Source: Halobellus sp. LT62
Lineage (GTDB): Archaea > Halobacteriota > Halobacteria > Halobacteriales > Haloferacaceae
Assembly (NCBI RefSeq): GCF_037031285.1
Contig: NZ_JAYEZO010000001.1
Span: 744,001 to 808,000 of the forward strand
DNA: 64,000 nucleotides
Direction of reading: 5' to 3'
Shown: positions 17,242-24,973 of the stretch, one piece after another
Layout: each line of letters opens with the position of its first letter
Position numbering within the stretch: the stretch's first letter is position 1
Program-made: the position numbers and the translations under genes
Notes under the pieces: generated by a model
What the model was told of the DNA's origin: nothing
Databases searched by the model: none
Seen by the model: the letters and a program-made list of their open reading frames with translations, nothing else

Positions 17242-18294
17242 ATGAGCGAGAAGAGTACGTATACTCGCGTGAACGCGAGAACGAGAGACGAATCGCAAAC
17301 GAACGACCGAAGCGGAACCTCGGCCGGTCAGCGGTGGGTTCGACCCGACCAAGAGGAAGAAGAAACCGAGACCGAATCCGAGACCGCCGACGAGGAACTG
17401 GTGTGCCCCGAATGCAGCGGTAACGTCGTCGTCGACGACGAGCACGGCGAGACAATCTGTGACGACTGCGGCCTCGTGATCACCGAGGACTCCGTCGACC
17501 GCGGGCCGGAGTGGCGCGCGTTCGACGCCAAAGAGAAGGACCAGAAGTCCCGCGTCGGCGCGCCGACGACGAACACGATGCACGACAAGGGGCTGTCGAC
17601 GAACATCGACTGGCGCGACCGCGACGCCTACGGCAACTCGCTGTCGTCGAACCAGCGCCAGAAGATGCAGCGCCTCCGCAAGTGGAACGAGCGCTTTCGA
17701 ACGAGAGACTCGAAGGAGCGCAACCTCAAGCAGGCGCTCGGCGAGATCGACCGGATGGCCTCCGCGCTCGGCCTCCCCGAGAACGTCCGCGAGACCGCCT
17801 CGGTCATCTACCGCCGCGCGCTCGACGAGGACCTCCTCCCCGGCCGCTCCATCGAGGGCGTCGCCACCTCCTGCGTTTACGCCGCGGCGCGAATGGCCGG
17901 CGTCCCGCGCTCGCTCGACGAGATCTCGGAGGTCTCGCGCGTCCCCAAGAGCGAGGTCGCGCGCACCTACCGCTACATCGCCCGCGAACTGTCGCTGGAA
18001 GTCAAGCCCGCCGACCCCGAGCAGTACGTCCCGCGCTTCGCCTCCGAACTCGGCCTCTCCGACGAGGCGAAGCTCCGCGCGCGCCAGCTCCTGAAGAACG
18101 CCAAGGAGAAGGGCGTCCACTCCGGGAAGTCGCCGGTCGGCCTCGCCGCCGCTGCGGTGTACGCCGCGGCGCTTCTCACCAACGAGAAGACGACGCAGGC
18201 GGCCGTCAGCGACGTCGCGGACATCTCCGAGGTCACGATCCGAAACCGGTATCACGAACTGCTCGAAGCCGAAGAGAGCATCGGCCTCGCGTAA
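17242..18294 (+). CDS. tfb: Transcription initiation factor IIB (TFB)
   Basis: TFB binds the TBP-TATA complex and the BRE and recruits RNA polymerase. The 350-residue product has an N-terminal acidic linker, a zinc ribbon (CPECSGNVVVDDEHGETICDDCG, with CX2C pairs), the B-finger/linker (EWRAFDAKEKDQKSRVG) and two cyclin-like repeats (RSIEGVATSCVYAAARMAGVPRSLDEI and SPVGLAAAAVYAAALLTNEKTTQ). ATG 17242 (MSEKSTYTR) matches usual haloarchaeal TFB starts. In-frame ATGs at 17101 and 17176 sit close to the two upstream TATA boxes, so longer forms are possible. Haloarchaea carry several TFB paralogues; which one this is cannot be told here. Confidence 0.95.
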   Translation: MSEKSTYTRVNARTRDESQTNDRSGTSAGQRWVRPDQEEEETETESETADEELVCPECSGNVVVDDEHGETICDDCGLVITEDSVDRGPEWRAFDAKEKDQKSRVGAPTTNTMHDKGLSTNIDWRDRDAYGNSLSSNQRQKMQRLRKWNERFRTRDSKERNLKQALGEIDRMASALGLPENVRETASVIYRRALDEDLLPGRSIEGVATSCVYAAARMAGVPRSLDEISEVSRVPKSEVARTYRYIARELSLEVKPADPEQYVPRFASELGLSDEAKLRARQLLKNAKEKGVHSGKSPVGLAAAAVYAAALLTNEKTTQAAVSDVADISEVTIRNRYHELLEAEESIGLA

Positions 18295-18425
18295 CGCCTG
18301 TTCTCACCCGGCGGGCGTTTCGGATTTCTCCCCGCCATCCGGCCGTTCTGACCCGCCGTCACCGATTCTGGGACGAGATATCCGATTCCAGAGATTTATA
18401 CACCCCCACGCCGTCGTCACCGGAT

Positions 18426-18854
18426 ATGACCGGAACGCGCCGTCGTGCGATGATCACGGCGCTCGTCGCCGTCCTCGGAGCGAGCCTCGGCGTCGCCGGT
18501 GCCGGACACCTCTACCTGCGTCGCTGGCGTCGCGCCGCGGCGTGGTTCTCGTTCGTCATCGGCGCGGCGATTGTGCTCCTCTGGGCGTTCGTCGACGCCT
18601 CGACGATGGCGACCGCGGACCTCGCGGCGCTGGCGTCGCTCGATCCGGGTTCGTTGCCGCCGACCGTCACCGCGCCGATCTTCGGACTGCTGATGGTCAG
18701 CACGTTCGACGCTTACCGACTCGCCGTGCGGGGACCGCAGGTGTCCGACGGGCCGCAGTGCCCGAGCTGCGGGGGCGAGCTCGATCCCGAAATCGACTTC
18801 TGTCCGTGGTGTACGATCGAGTTGGAGTGGGAGTATCCGGAAACGGAGCAATAG
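18426..18854 (+). CDS. Membrane protein with C-terminal zinc ribbon
   Basis: The 142-residue protein has three hydrophobic segments (ITALVAVLGASLGVAGAGHLYL, AAWFSFVIGAAIVLLWAFV and TVTAPIFGLLMVSTFDAYRLA) and ends with a zinc ribbon CPSCGGELDPEIDFCPWC. Similar small haloarchaeal proteins of the zinc-ribbon/TM type have no assigned function. TTTATACAC about 29 nt before the ATG at 18426 fixes the start as leaderless. Confidence 0.72.
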   Translation: MTGTRRRAMITALVAVLGASLGVAGAGHLYLRRWRRAAAWFSFVIGAAIVLLWAFVDASTMATADLAALASLDPGSLPPTVTAPIFGLLMVSTFDAYRLAVRGPQVSDGPQCPSCGGELDPEIDFCPWCTIELEWEYPETEQ

Positions 18855-18911
18855 AGCGACTCGTACGGGCGGTGTCGTCGGCGTCGCCGACACCGCGCTG
18901 ACTCCCCCCGA

Positions 18912-20096
18912 CTACTTCTCGATGATACTCTCTTCGACGGCCTCGCCGAAGTGCCGCGCGGTCTGCTCGTAGTATACTCGCACCTCATCGCCCGCTTCGA
19001 GGTCGGTGACCGACTTCCGTCCGTCGCGAGTCGGGACTTTGATCGTCTCGGCGTTCTGCAGCAGGGTCTCGATGCGGTCGTCGCCGATCTCGGCCTCCAC
19101 GCGGAACATCGGTCGCTTCTCGATCTTCACGCGGCCGACGACGGCCTCGCGGGTCTTCCCGTCGGCGTCGACGATCTGGACCTCGTCGCCGCTTTTGAGC
19201 TCTGACAGGTACTTCGTGCCGCCGTCTGGCGTTCGGACGTAGGCGTGGACCGCCCCGGCGTTGACGCGGAACGGCCGGGAAGCGACGTACGGCGACTCCG
19301 CGGTCTCGGCGTGGACGAAGAACAGCCCGCGGCCCATACTGCCGACGAGCATTCCCTCGTCGTGTTCCAGCAGGTTCCCCGTGTCGACGCAGACGCGGTC
19401 GGCCATCCCGGTGCGTTCGACCGCCGTGACCGTCGCCCACTCGAGGTCGAGGGTCTCTCGCTCGGCCTCGTCGCGGATCTCAACTGTCCGCCGGATCTCG
19501 TCGGGATCGTCGGAGTCCAGTAGAACGCCGTCGGACCCGATTTCGAGCGTCTCGAAGGCGGTCTTTGCCTCTTCGGCGCTGGTGACGCCCGCGATGAGGT
19601 CGGTCTCCTCGCCGATGCGCGCGATGAGGTTCTCGAGGGGGATGATCGTCCAGTCCTCGCCGACGACGATGGTGTAGTCGGCCTCTGTGGCGGCCTCCTC
19701 CGCGAAGGACTCGTACTCTTTCGAGAGGATCCGGACGTACGCGCCCTGCGCGCGCTCGTCATCGCGGCGGAGCGTCGTCAGGTCCGCCGAGCCAGAGAAG
19801 TCACCCGGCAGGTCGACGGTGCCGTCGCCCTCGCCGTCCTTGCCGACGATGTAGGCGTCGGCCGCCGTTCGCTCCTCGTCGCTCTCGTCGGCCTCGACGT
19901 CGTCGATGAGGCTGCTGTCGGCGTTCCTGCGGAACGCGGCCACCGAGACGTCGCCGAGCGATCGCACGCGGTCGACGTCGGCCTCGTCGACGAGCACCCA
20001 GTCGACGCCCGCTTCGAGGCCGGTCGTGATCCGTCGCTTCCGTGTCTCCCAGTCGCCGACCGCATCGTCGGCTTTGAGCCAGACGCTTCGTGTCAT
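18912..20096 (-). CDS. aroB': 3-dehydroquinate synthase II
   Basis: Archaeal-type enzyme that oxidatively deaminates and cyclises 2-amino-3,7-dideoxy-D-threo-hept-6-ulosonate to 3-dehydroquinate using NAD, feeding the shikimate pathway. The 394-residue product begins MTRSVWLKADDAVGDWETRKRRITTGLEAGVDWVLVDE and contains the family segments VVGEDWTIIPLENLIA, DTGNLLEHDEGMLVGSMGRGLFFVHAE and AGAVHAYV. The next pathway enzyme, aroD, is in the same window at 31.6 kb but not linked. An in-frame ATG five codons upstream is an alternative start. Confidence 0.95.
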   Translation of the reverse strand: MTRSVWLKADDAVGDWETRKRRITTGLEAGVDWVLVDEADVDRVRSLGDVSVAAFRRNADSSLIDDVEADESDEERTAADAYIVGKDGEGDGTVDLPGDFSGSADLTTLRRDDERAQGAYVRILSKEYESFAEEAATEADYTIVVGEDWTIIPLENLIARIGEETDLIAGVTSAEEAKTAFETLEIGSDGVLLDSDDPDEIRRTVEIRDEAERETLDLEWATVTAVERTGMADRVCVDTGNLLEHDEGMLVGSMGRGLFFVHAETAESPYVASRPFRVNAGAVHAYVRTPDGGTKYLSELKSGDEVQIVDADGKTREAVVGRVKIEKRPMFRVEAEIGDDRIETLLQNAETIKVPTRDGRKSVTDLEAGDEVRVYYEQTARHFGEAVEESIIEK

Positions 20097-20165
20097 CGTT
20101 GTCGGCTCCACTCGGCCGGAGCGCTTGAACGTGGCGACTCTCCGGAGGTTTGCCGGGGTGACGGG

Positions 20166-20774
20166 CTACCCCTCGGCCGGGCCGTCGGCCTCAAACGCGC
20201 TGTCGACTGCAGAGACCGGCCGCGGGTCGTCGGGTTCGCCCTCGGGGTCGCGCAGCCGTCTGTGGTACCAGACGACGTCGTGCCACTCGCCGAGTTTGAA
20301 CCCGGCGGCGGGGAACGTCCCGATCCGCTCGAAGTCGTAGCGCTCGTGGAACGCCTCGCTCTCGGGGTTCGGCATTCCGAGGGCGGCGTACGCGCCGCAG
20401 TAGCCCTGCTCGCGGAGCGTGTCCAACAGACGGTCGTAGAGGAGCGTTCCGATCCCGCCGCGGTGCGCGTCGGGGTCGACGTAGATCGACGTCTCGACGG
20501 CCCAGCGGTAGGCGCAACGACCGCGGAGCTGACTAGCATAGGCGTAGCCGAGGATTCGATCCTCCCCACTTCGCTCGTCGACGGCGACGTACCACGGATA
20601 CCCGTCGTCCGCGCGCTTCTCGCGGATCTCGTCTTCGATGTGTTCGACGGGGGGGACTTCGGTGCGGAACGTCGCAGGAGTGTCGCGGACGAAGGGCGCG
20701 TAGATGTCGCGCACGGCGGCCGCGTCGGCCGGACGGGCAGGGCGAAGCCGGATATCGTCGGTGTTGTCGGTCAT
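20166..20774 (-). CDS. GNAT acetyltransferase, phosphinothricin acetyltransferase-like
   Basis: The 202-residue protein has the Pat-type GNAT arrangement: LRPARPADAAAVRDIYAPFVRDTPATF, GYAYASQLRGRCAYRWAVETSIYVDP, then the acetyl-CoA loop HRGGIGTLLYDRLLDTLREQGYCGAYAALGMPN and GFKLGEWHDVVWYHRRL. Family members acetylate amino groups of small molecules such as methionine sulfoximine or phosphinothricin. The last 25 residues form an extra acidic tail. Its real substrate is unknown. Confidence 0.85.
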   Translation of the reverse strand: MTDNTDDIRLRPARPADAAAVRDIYAPFVRDTPATFRTEVPPVEHIEDEIREKRADDGYPWYVAVDERSGEDRILGYAYASQLRGRCAYRWAVETSIYVDPDAHRGGIGTLLYDRLLDTLREQGYCGAYAALGMPNPESEAFHERYDFERIGTFPAAGFKLGEWHDVVWYHRRLRDPEGEPDDPRPVSAVDSAFEADGPAEG

Positions 20775-20976
20775 ATCTGTCGGGTCGGTATCGCTGGTAA
20801 CCGGTCTTACGATTCGGGGGGATACTCAAAAAATATAGACGAACCCTTGTGGGTTTCTCTTAGCGGCGTGGGCCACGAGCCGTAGGCGACCGCTGTGAGT
20901 GATATCAGATCGGTCCAACCCGGGTCAGTGCCGTCCGATTCGAAGGGCTTGGGAGCGACTCGGAATCGACTCGGAG
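20775..20976. other. Short intergenic region with TATA box and foldable segment
   Basis: CAAAAAATATAGACG (20827-20841) looks like a TATA element reading right. It is followed by AACCC-TTGT-GGGTT and by AGCGG...CCGCT enclosing CGTGGGCCACG. The genes on both sides read left, so this promoter has no visible coding target. The segment could encode a small RNA; evidence is only these two signals. Confidence 0.3.
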
Positions 20977-21330
20977 TCAGTACTCCTCATAGGCGAGGTT
21001 CATCAACCACTGAGAGAACGCGTCGCTGTTGTGGTTGACCTCCTCTTCACCGATGAATGGCGAGAGCATATCGCCCGCCATCAAAAGCGAGAAGTCGAGG
21101 TCGCGCGCAGCGGGTTCGAGGTGGTAGGTGTTGTGCCCGTCGTACACCGTCTCCTCGCGTTCGATGAGGCCGAGTTCTGCGAGTTTCTCGGCGATTCGAC
21201 TTCCCTTTCGGGAGGAGATGTCGAGCTCCTTCCAGAAGTCGCTCTGGTGGATCCCTCCGGTCTCTCGGATGAGTTCCAGTGCTTCGTGTTCGTCCTCCGA
21301 GAGGTCCGCTTCGGCGGCACCTGCGCTCAT
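20977..21330 (-). CDS. Winged-helix transcriptional regulator
   Basis: The 117-residue protein has one MarR/Lrp-like winged helix (EALELIRETGGIHQSDFWKELDISSRKGSRIAEKLAELGLIEREETVYDGHNTYHLEP) and a short C-terminal helix-rich tail with LMAGDMLSPFIGEEE. It is a known haloarchaeal architecture but the target genes are not known. ATG 21330 is used because CTTTAAACG lies about 28 nt upstream, giving a leaderless transcript. It is on the same strand as the NRDE-family gene 26 bp upstream, so some transcripts could be shared. Confidence 0.75.
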   Translation of the reverse strand: MSAGAAEADLSEDEHEALELIRETGGIHQSDFWKELDISSRKGSRIAEKLAELGLIEREETVYDGHNTYHLEPAARDLDFSLLMAGDMLSPFIGEEEVNHNSDAFSQWLMNLAYEEY

Positions 21331-21355
21331 ACTCGCTCCGATGCCCGCGAGTCGT

Positions 21356-22153
21356 TTAAAGGTGACCTTCGACCGGTCGGAACGGCGTCTCACACGGCGG
21401 GCCGTCGGCGAACTGAAAGTCTGACGTCCCGTCGGCGAACAGCGTCACGAGCGACGACGACCGAGTCCCGAACCGCCGCTCGGGGTCGTGCACGCAGACG
21501 CCGTAGTCGTGATCCGCGAGGACGTCGGCCGCGCGGTCGCGCCACGACTCGGGCCCCTCCGTCGTCCCCGGCGCTAACGCCTCGCGAACCCGTTCTGCGT
21601 TCTCCGCCTGTTCGGCCCCCCGTTCGGGACCACTCTCGGGCTCGAAGTTCTCGCCGTCGACGCCGACGTTGACGACGACGTGAACGCCCGGTTCCAACTC
21701 GCGGACCCGAAGCTCGCCGTCCCACTCGAAGAGGTAGGCTCGGGGCGTCCGACCGCTCTCCCCCGTCCCCGTGCCGTCTCGAACCGCCGCTCCGCGCTCG
21801 GCGACGACGAGGTTGAACCCATCGTAGGTGTCGGCCTCGACAGCGGATTCGACGACCCGTCTGGCTTCGTCGGCACGCTCCGCTTCGAGCACGTCGCGCA
21901 CGAGCAGCCCGCGGGATCGCTCACCGCCGCCGGGGACGTCGACCCAGCGGTTCGTGACGCCGCAGAATATGCCCGATTCGTTGTAGCCGATCCACGTCCC
22001 GCCCGCCTCGAGGTCGCGCGGGGCGACGAACTTCGGATCTCCGTCGCGAACGGCGGGGGCTTCCGACTCGCGGTCCAGCAGTTCGTCGCGGTTCGCGGCG
22101 ACGACGACGGGGGCGTCGGCGAAGACGCGCCAAGCCAGCGTCAGTGTGCACAC
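21356..22153 (-). CDS. NRDE-family (TANGO2-like) protein
   Basis: The 265-residue protein begins MCTLTLAWRVF and has the defining ANRDE motif (VVAANRDELLDRESEAP), followed by GGTWIGYNESGIFCGVTNR and a conserved middle part. The N-terminal Cys2 and fold place it with the Ntn-hydrolase-like TANGO2/NRDE family, linked to haem or lipid handling in other organisms, though no reaction is proven. Length is typical. It is transcribed divergently from the universal stress gene. Confidence 0.88.
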   Translation of the reverse strand: MCTLTLAWRVFADAPVVVAANRDELLDRESEAPAVRDGDPKFVAPRDLEAGGTWIGYNESGIFCGVTNRWVDVPGGGERSRGLLVRDVLEAERADEARRVVESAVEADTYDGFNLVVAERGAAVRDGTGTGESGRTPRAYLFEWDGELRVRELEPGVHVVVNVGVDGENFEPESGPERGAEQAENAERVREALAPGTTEGPESWRDRAADVLADHDYGVCVHDPERRFGTRSSSLVTLFADGTSDFQFADGPPCETPFRPVEGHL

Positions 22154-22299
22154 GCTCGGGTCTTAGTGTGACGGAGAAATAGTAGTAGCGTTTGCAAGTC
22201 TTTTCTCGCCCCGCGTCGAGCGGGTCGCCGTCGCCATCGAGGCCGCTCCCGAGAGCCGGGAAACCGTTCAAGAGGGTTCCGGACGAAGGCCTCTCCGTG

Positions 22300-22737
22300 A
22301 TGTACGACGACGTACTCGTTCCCACCGACGGCAGCGACGGCACGATGCAGGCGCTCGAACACGCGCTCGACATCGCCTCGACGCGGGACGCGACGATTCA
22401 CGCCCTTTCCGTGATGGACAGACGGCTCTATCTCGCCGCGGGCGACGAGCAGAAAGCGGAGCTGAAAGAGACGATGAAAGCGGACGCGCAGTCGGCGGTC
22501 GAGCGCATCGCCGAGGCGGCCGACGAGGCGGGCGTCGACTTCACGACCGCCGTTCGCGACGGGATCCCGTACCGCGAAATCCTCGAGTACGCCGACGACA
22601 ACGGCGTCGACTTGGTCGTGATGGGGACGCACGGTCGGTCCGGTCGGGACAAACTCGCGAACCTCGGCAGCGTCACCGAGCGCGTCGTCGAGAACACCGA
22701 CAAACCGATTTTAGTCGTCCGGATGACCGACGAATAG
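22300..22737 (+). CDS. Universal stress protein (UspA family)
   Basis: The 145-residue protein has the Usp fold with ATP-binding motif: MYDDVLVPTDGSDGTMQALEHAL at the N-terminus and VMGTHGRSGRDKLANLGSVTERVV (G-X2-G-X9-G-S/T) near the end. Such dimers bind nucleotide and are induced by stress. ATG 22300 starts directly at the first beta strand. It is a single-domain member, one of two in the window. Confidence 0.93.
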   Translation: MYDDVLVPTDGSDGTMQALEHALDIASTRDATIHALSVMDRRLYLAAGDEQKAELKETMKADAQSAVERIAEAADEAGVDFTTAVRDGIPYREILEYADDNGVDLVVMGTHGRSGRDKLANLGSVTERVVENTDKPILVVRMTDE

Positions 22738-23203
22738 CGTCGTTATCGTCGTCGACGTCGGCGGCGACGACAGCGACGAGCGTTTATATATGAGGGCGGG
22801 GACACACCCCGCGTGCGCTGAAAACTGTCCCGCGTCGGGCCGCGGTTGTTCGGCACGTCGACGCGGGGATAACGGCGATCTCGGGGTGGTTGACTCCGAC
22901 GACGTCGCCGACGCGGGTGCCGACTGTTCGCTCTCTGCCTCCAAGCGATAGCCGCGGCACCGGTCGGGGCTGCCGTGAGTTTCCGTCACTCCGGTCAGTC
23001 GTGCCGGAAGTCGCGTGAGACTCACTTCGTTCGTCTCACTGACTTTCGGCACTCCTTCGCTGCGCTCAGTCGTGCGGAAAGCACCACGTCATCGCTGCGC
23101 TCAGTCGTGCGGAAAGCACCACGTCATCGCTACGCTCAGTCGTGCGGAAAGCACCACGTCATCGCTACGCTCTGCCGCGAGTTTCAGACAGATTTCGCTT
23201 CGC
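22738..23203. other. 466-bp intergenic region with strong TATA box and tandem repeats
   Basis: Left part: GTTTATATATGA (22782-22793) is a strong TATA element reading right, with no convincing gene behind it; a 53-codon frame with five cysteines (22790-22951) begins inside the TATA and is doubtful. Right part: inverted repeat GTGAGAC...GTCTCAC near 23014-23040, then the 35-bp tandem array and the hairpin at the end of purNH, each listed separately. Confidence 0.55.
23066..23170. repeat. Three tandem copies of a 35-bp unit
   Basis: Copies start at 23066, 23101 and 23136, period exactly 35. Each includes TCAGTCGTGCGGAAAGCACC, whose core GTGC-GGAAA-GCAC can form a small hairpin. The copies differ at one position (CTGCGC or CTACGC). 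They lie just beyond the 3' end of purNH. Confidence 0.9.
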
Positions 23204-23220
23204 TCAATCGTGTCTGAAAC
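23181..23220 (-). terminator. Hairpin overlapping the stop of purNH
   Basis: GTTTCAGACA (23181-23190) pairs perfectly with TGTCTGAAAC (23211-23220) across a 20-nt loop. The right arm codes for the last residues of purNH (CFRHD) and the stop codon TGA (23204-23206) sits in the loop, so the hairpin probably acts in termination or 3' processing of that mRNA. Confidence 0.55.
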
Positions 23221-24805
23221 ACCGCCGCCCGGTGAACACCATCGGAATCCCGCGCTCGTCGCAGGCGGCGATCACGTCCTCGTCGTTGACGGACCCGCCG
23301 GGCTGGATGACCGCCTCGATGCCCGCTTCTGCGGCCTCCACGACGCCGTCGGGGAACGGGAAGAAGGCGTCCGAGGCCATCACGGCCCCCTCGGCGCTCT
23401 TGCCTTCGGCATCGGATTCGGCCTTCATCGCGGCCAGTTTGACGGCGTCGACGCGCGACACTTGGCCCATTCCGACGCCGACGGTCTCGGTGCCGTCGGC
23501 GAAGACGATGCCGTTCGATTTGACGTGCTTGAGCACCTTCCAGGCGAACAGCATCGTCTCCAGCTGTTCGTCGGTCGGCTCGGTCTCTGTGGCGACTTCG
23601 ACGTCCTCGCGGGTCGGTGCCCAGAGGTCGCGCTCTTGAACGAGTCTGCCACCGACGAGCGGCTTCTCCGTCAGTCGGTCAGTCCGATCGGCGAGGTCGC
23701 CGACGGCGAGGATGCGGAGGTCCTCCTTCGCGCAGAGGACGTCGAGCGCGGCGTCCGTGTAGCTCGGCGCGACGACGACTTCCTTGAACGAGTCGACGAT
23801 CTCCTCGGCCGTGGCCGCGTCGCAAGGGCGGTTTAGTGCGACAATACCTCCAAAGGCGCTCATGGGATCCGTCGCGAGCGCGTCGGCGTAGGCGTCCGCG
23901 AGCGTGTCGGCCGTCGCACAGCCCGCCGGGTTGGTGTGTTTGATGACCGCGGCGGCGGGTTCGTCGAACTCCTTGATCAGGTTCAACGCGGCGTCGGCGT
24001 CGTTGTAGTTGTTGTACGAGAGGCCCTTCGCGCCCTCGTTTCGCTGCGGCGCGTCGACGACGCTCGCCTCCTCGGTCGCGGCGTCGGCGTACACCGCGGC
24101 TGCCTGATGGGGGTTCTCGCCGTAGCGCAGCTCCGCGCGGCGGTCGTCGGAGACGACGCGGCGCTCGGGGAAGTCTCCGCCGTCGTCGCCCTCGACGGTC
24201 ACGGTCAACTCCGTTCCGTCGTCGGTCTCGCGCTCCTCGACGGCCAGTCGGTCCTCGGCGAACCACCGGACTGCCCGCGGGTAGGCGGTGAACTCCGCGT
24301 CGGAGAGCACGCGCGATTTCAGCGAGTCGAGGTCGTCGTCGGCGTACACCGGCACCGATTCCTGCGTGACGACCGGTCCGTCGTCGACCGCCTCGGTGAC
24401 GACGTGAACGGTACAGCCAGTGACGCTGACGCCAGCGTCGAGCACCTGCTCGTGGGCGTCGTCCCCGGGAAAGGAGGGGAGCAGCGACGGGTGGACGTTC
24501 AGCGTCGTCGGCGTCGCGTCCAGAAACGTCTCCGTGAGGACGCGCATATACCCGTCTAGACAGACGAGATCGAAGTCGTAACTCGACAGGGCGTCGAGGA
24601 TGCGCGCTTCGTGCGATTCCCGAGACTCCTCGGACTCGCGCTCGACGACTTCCGTCGGAATACCGCGTTCGGCGGCGGCGTCGAGAATCGGCGCGCCCTC
24701 GCGATTCGAGAGGACGACCGCCAGTTCGGTCCCGCCCGGTCCGCTGTCGTGGATGTGTCGGAGGTTCCGTCCTCGATTGCTCGCCAACCCGGCAATCTTG
24801 GTCAT
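23204..24805 (-). CDS. purNH: Bifunctional PurN-PurH: GAR formyltransferase fused to AICAR formyltransferase
   Basis: A 533-residue fusion doing two formyl transfers of purine synthesis. Residues 1 to about 195 are PurN-like (ASNRGRNLRHI, LNVHPSLLPSFPG with the catalytic His-Pro region and DDGPVVTQESVPV). From RYGENPHQAA onward it is the AICAR transformylase half of PurH (KHTNPAGCATADTL, AFGGIVALNRPC, GQVSRVDAVKLA, AIIQPGGS-like AVIQPGGSVNDED). The MGS-like IMP cyclohydrolase domain of normal PurH is absent; archaea use PurO or another enzyme. The ATG at 24805 starts the PurN fold. It is divergent from purB, the other purine gene here. Confidence 0.93.
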   Translation of the reverse strand: MTKIAGLASNRGRNLRHIHDSGPGGTELAVVLSNREGAPILDAAAERGIPTEVVERESEESRESHEARILDALSSYDFDLVCLDGYMRVLTETFLDATPTTLNVHPSLLPSFPGDDAHEQVLDAGVSVTGCTVHVVTEAVDDGPVVTQESVPVYADDDLDSLKSRVLSDAEFTAYPRAVRWFAEDRLAVEERETDDGTELTVTVEGDDGGDFPERRVVSDDRRAELRYGENPHQAAAVYADAATEEASVVDAPQRNEGAKGLSYNNYNDADAALNLIKEFDEPAAAVIKHTNPAGCATADTLADAYADALATDPMSAFGGIVALNRPCDAATAEEIVDSFKEVVVAPSYTDAALDVLCAKEDLRILAVGDLADRTDRLTEKPLVGGRLVQERDLWAPTREDVEVATETEPTDEQLETMLFAWKVLKHVKSNGIVFADGTETVGVGMGQVSRVDAVKLAAMKAESDAEGKSAEGAVMASDAFFPFPDGVVEAAEAGIEAVIQPGGSVNDEDVIAACDERGIPMVFTGRRCFRHD

Positions 24806-24973
24806 ACCCGTGACCCCTCGCGCAGACAGTAAGTCAGTTGCGGTCTCCTCGGCGTTGATATACACGATCGAGGATAGGTTGGGTGACAAAAGCCACGATA
24901 CGGACCTTATCTATGCACGGGAATGAGTCTCGCCATCGACACGCTTTTTTAGCGCCTCGGGGAGGGTTCGCGT

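Noticed and set aside
24806-24889. 28-codon upstream extension of purNH
   Set aside because: The PurN fold begins at MTKIAGLASNRG; the added residues are not typical and would crowd the purB promoter.
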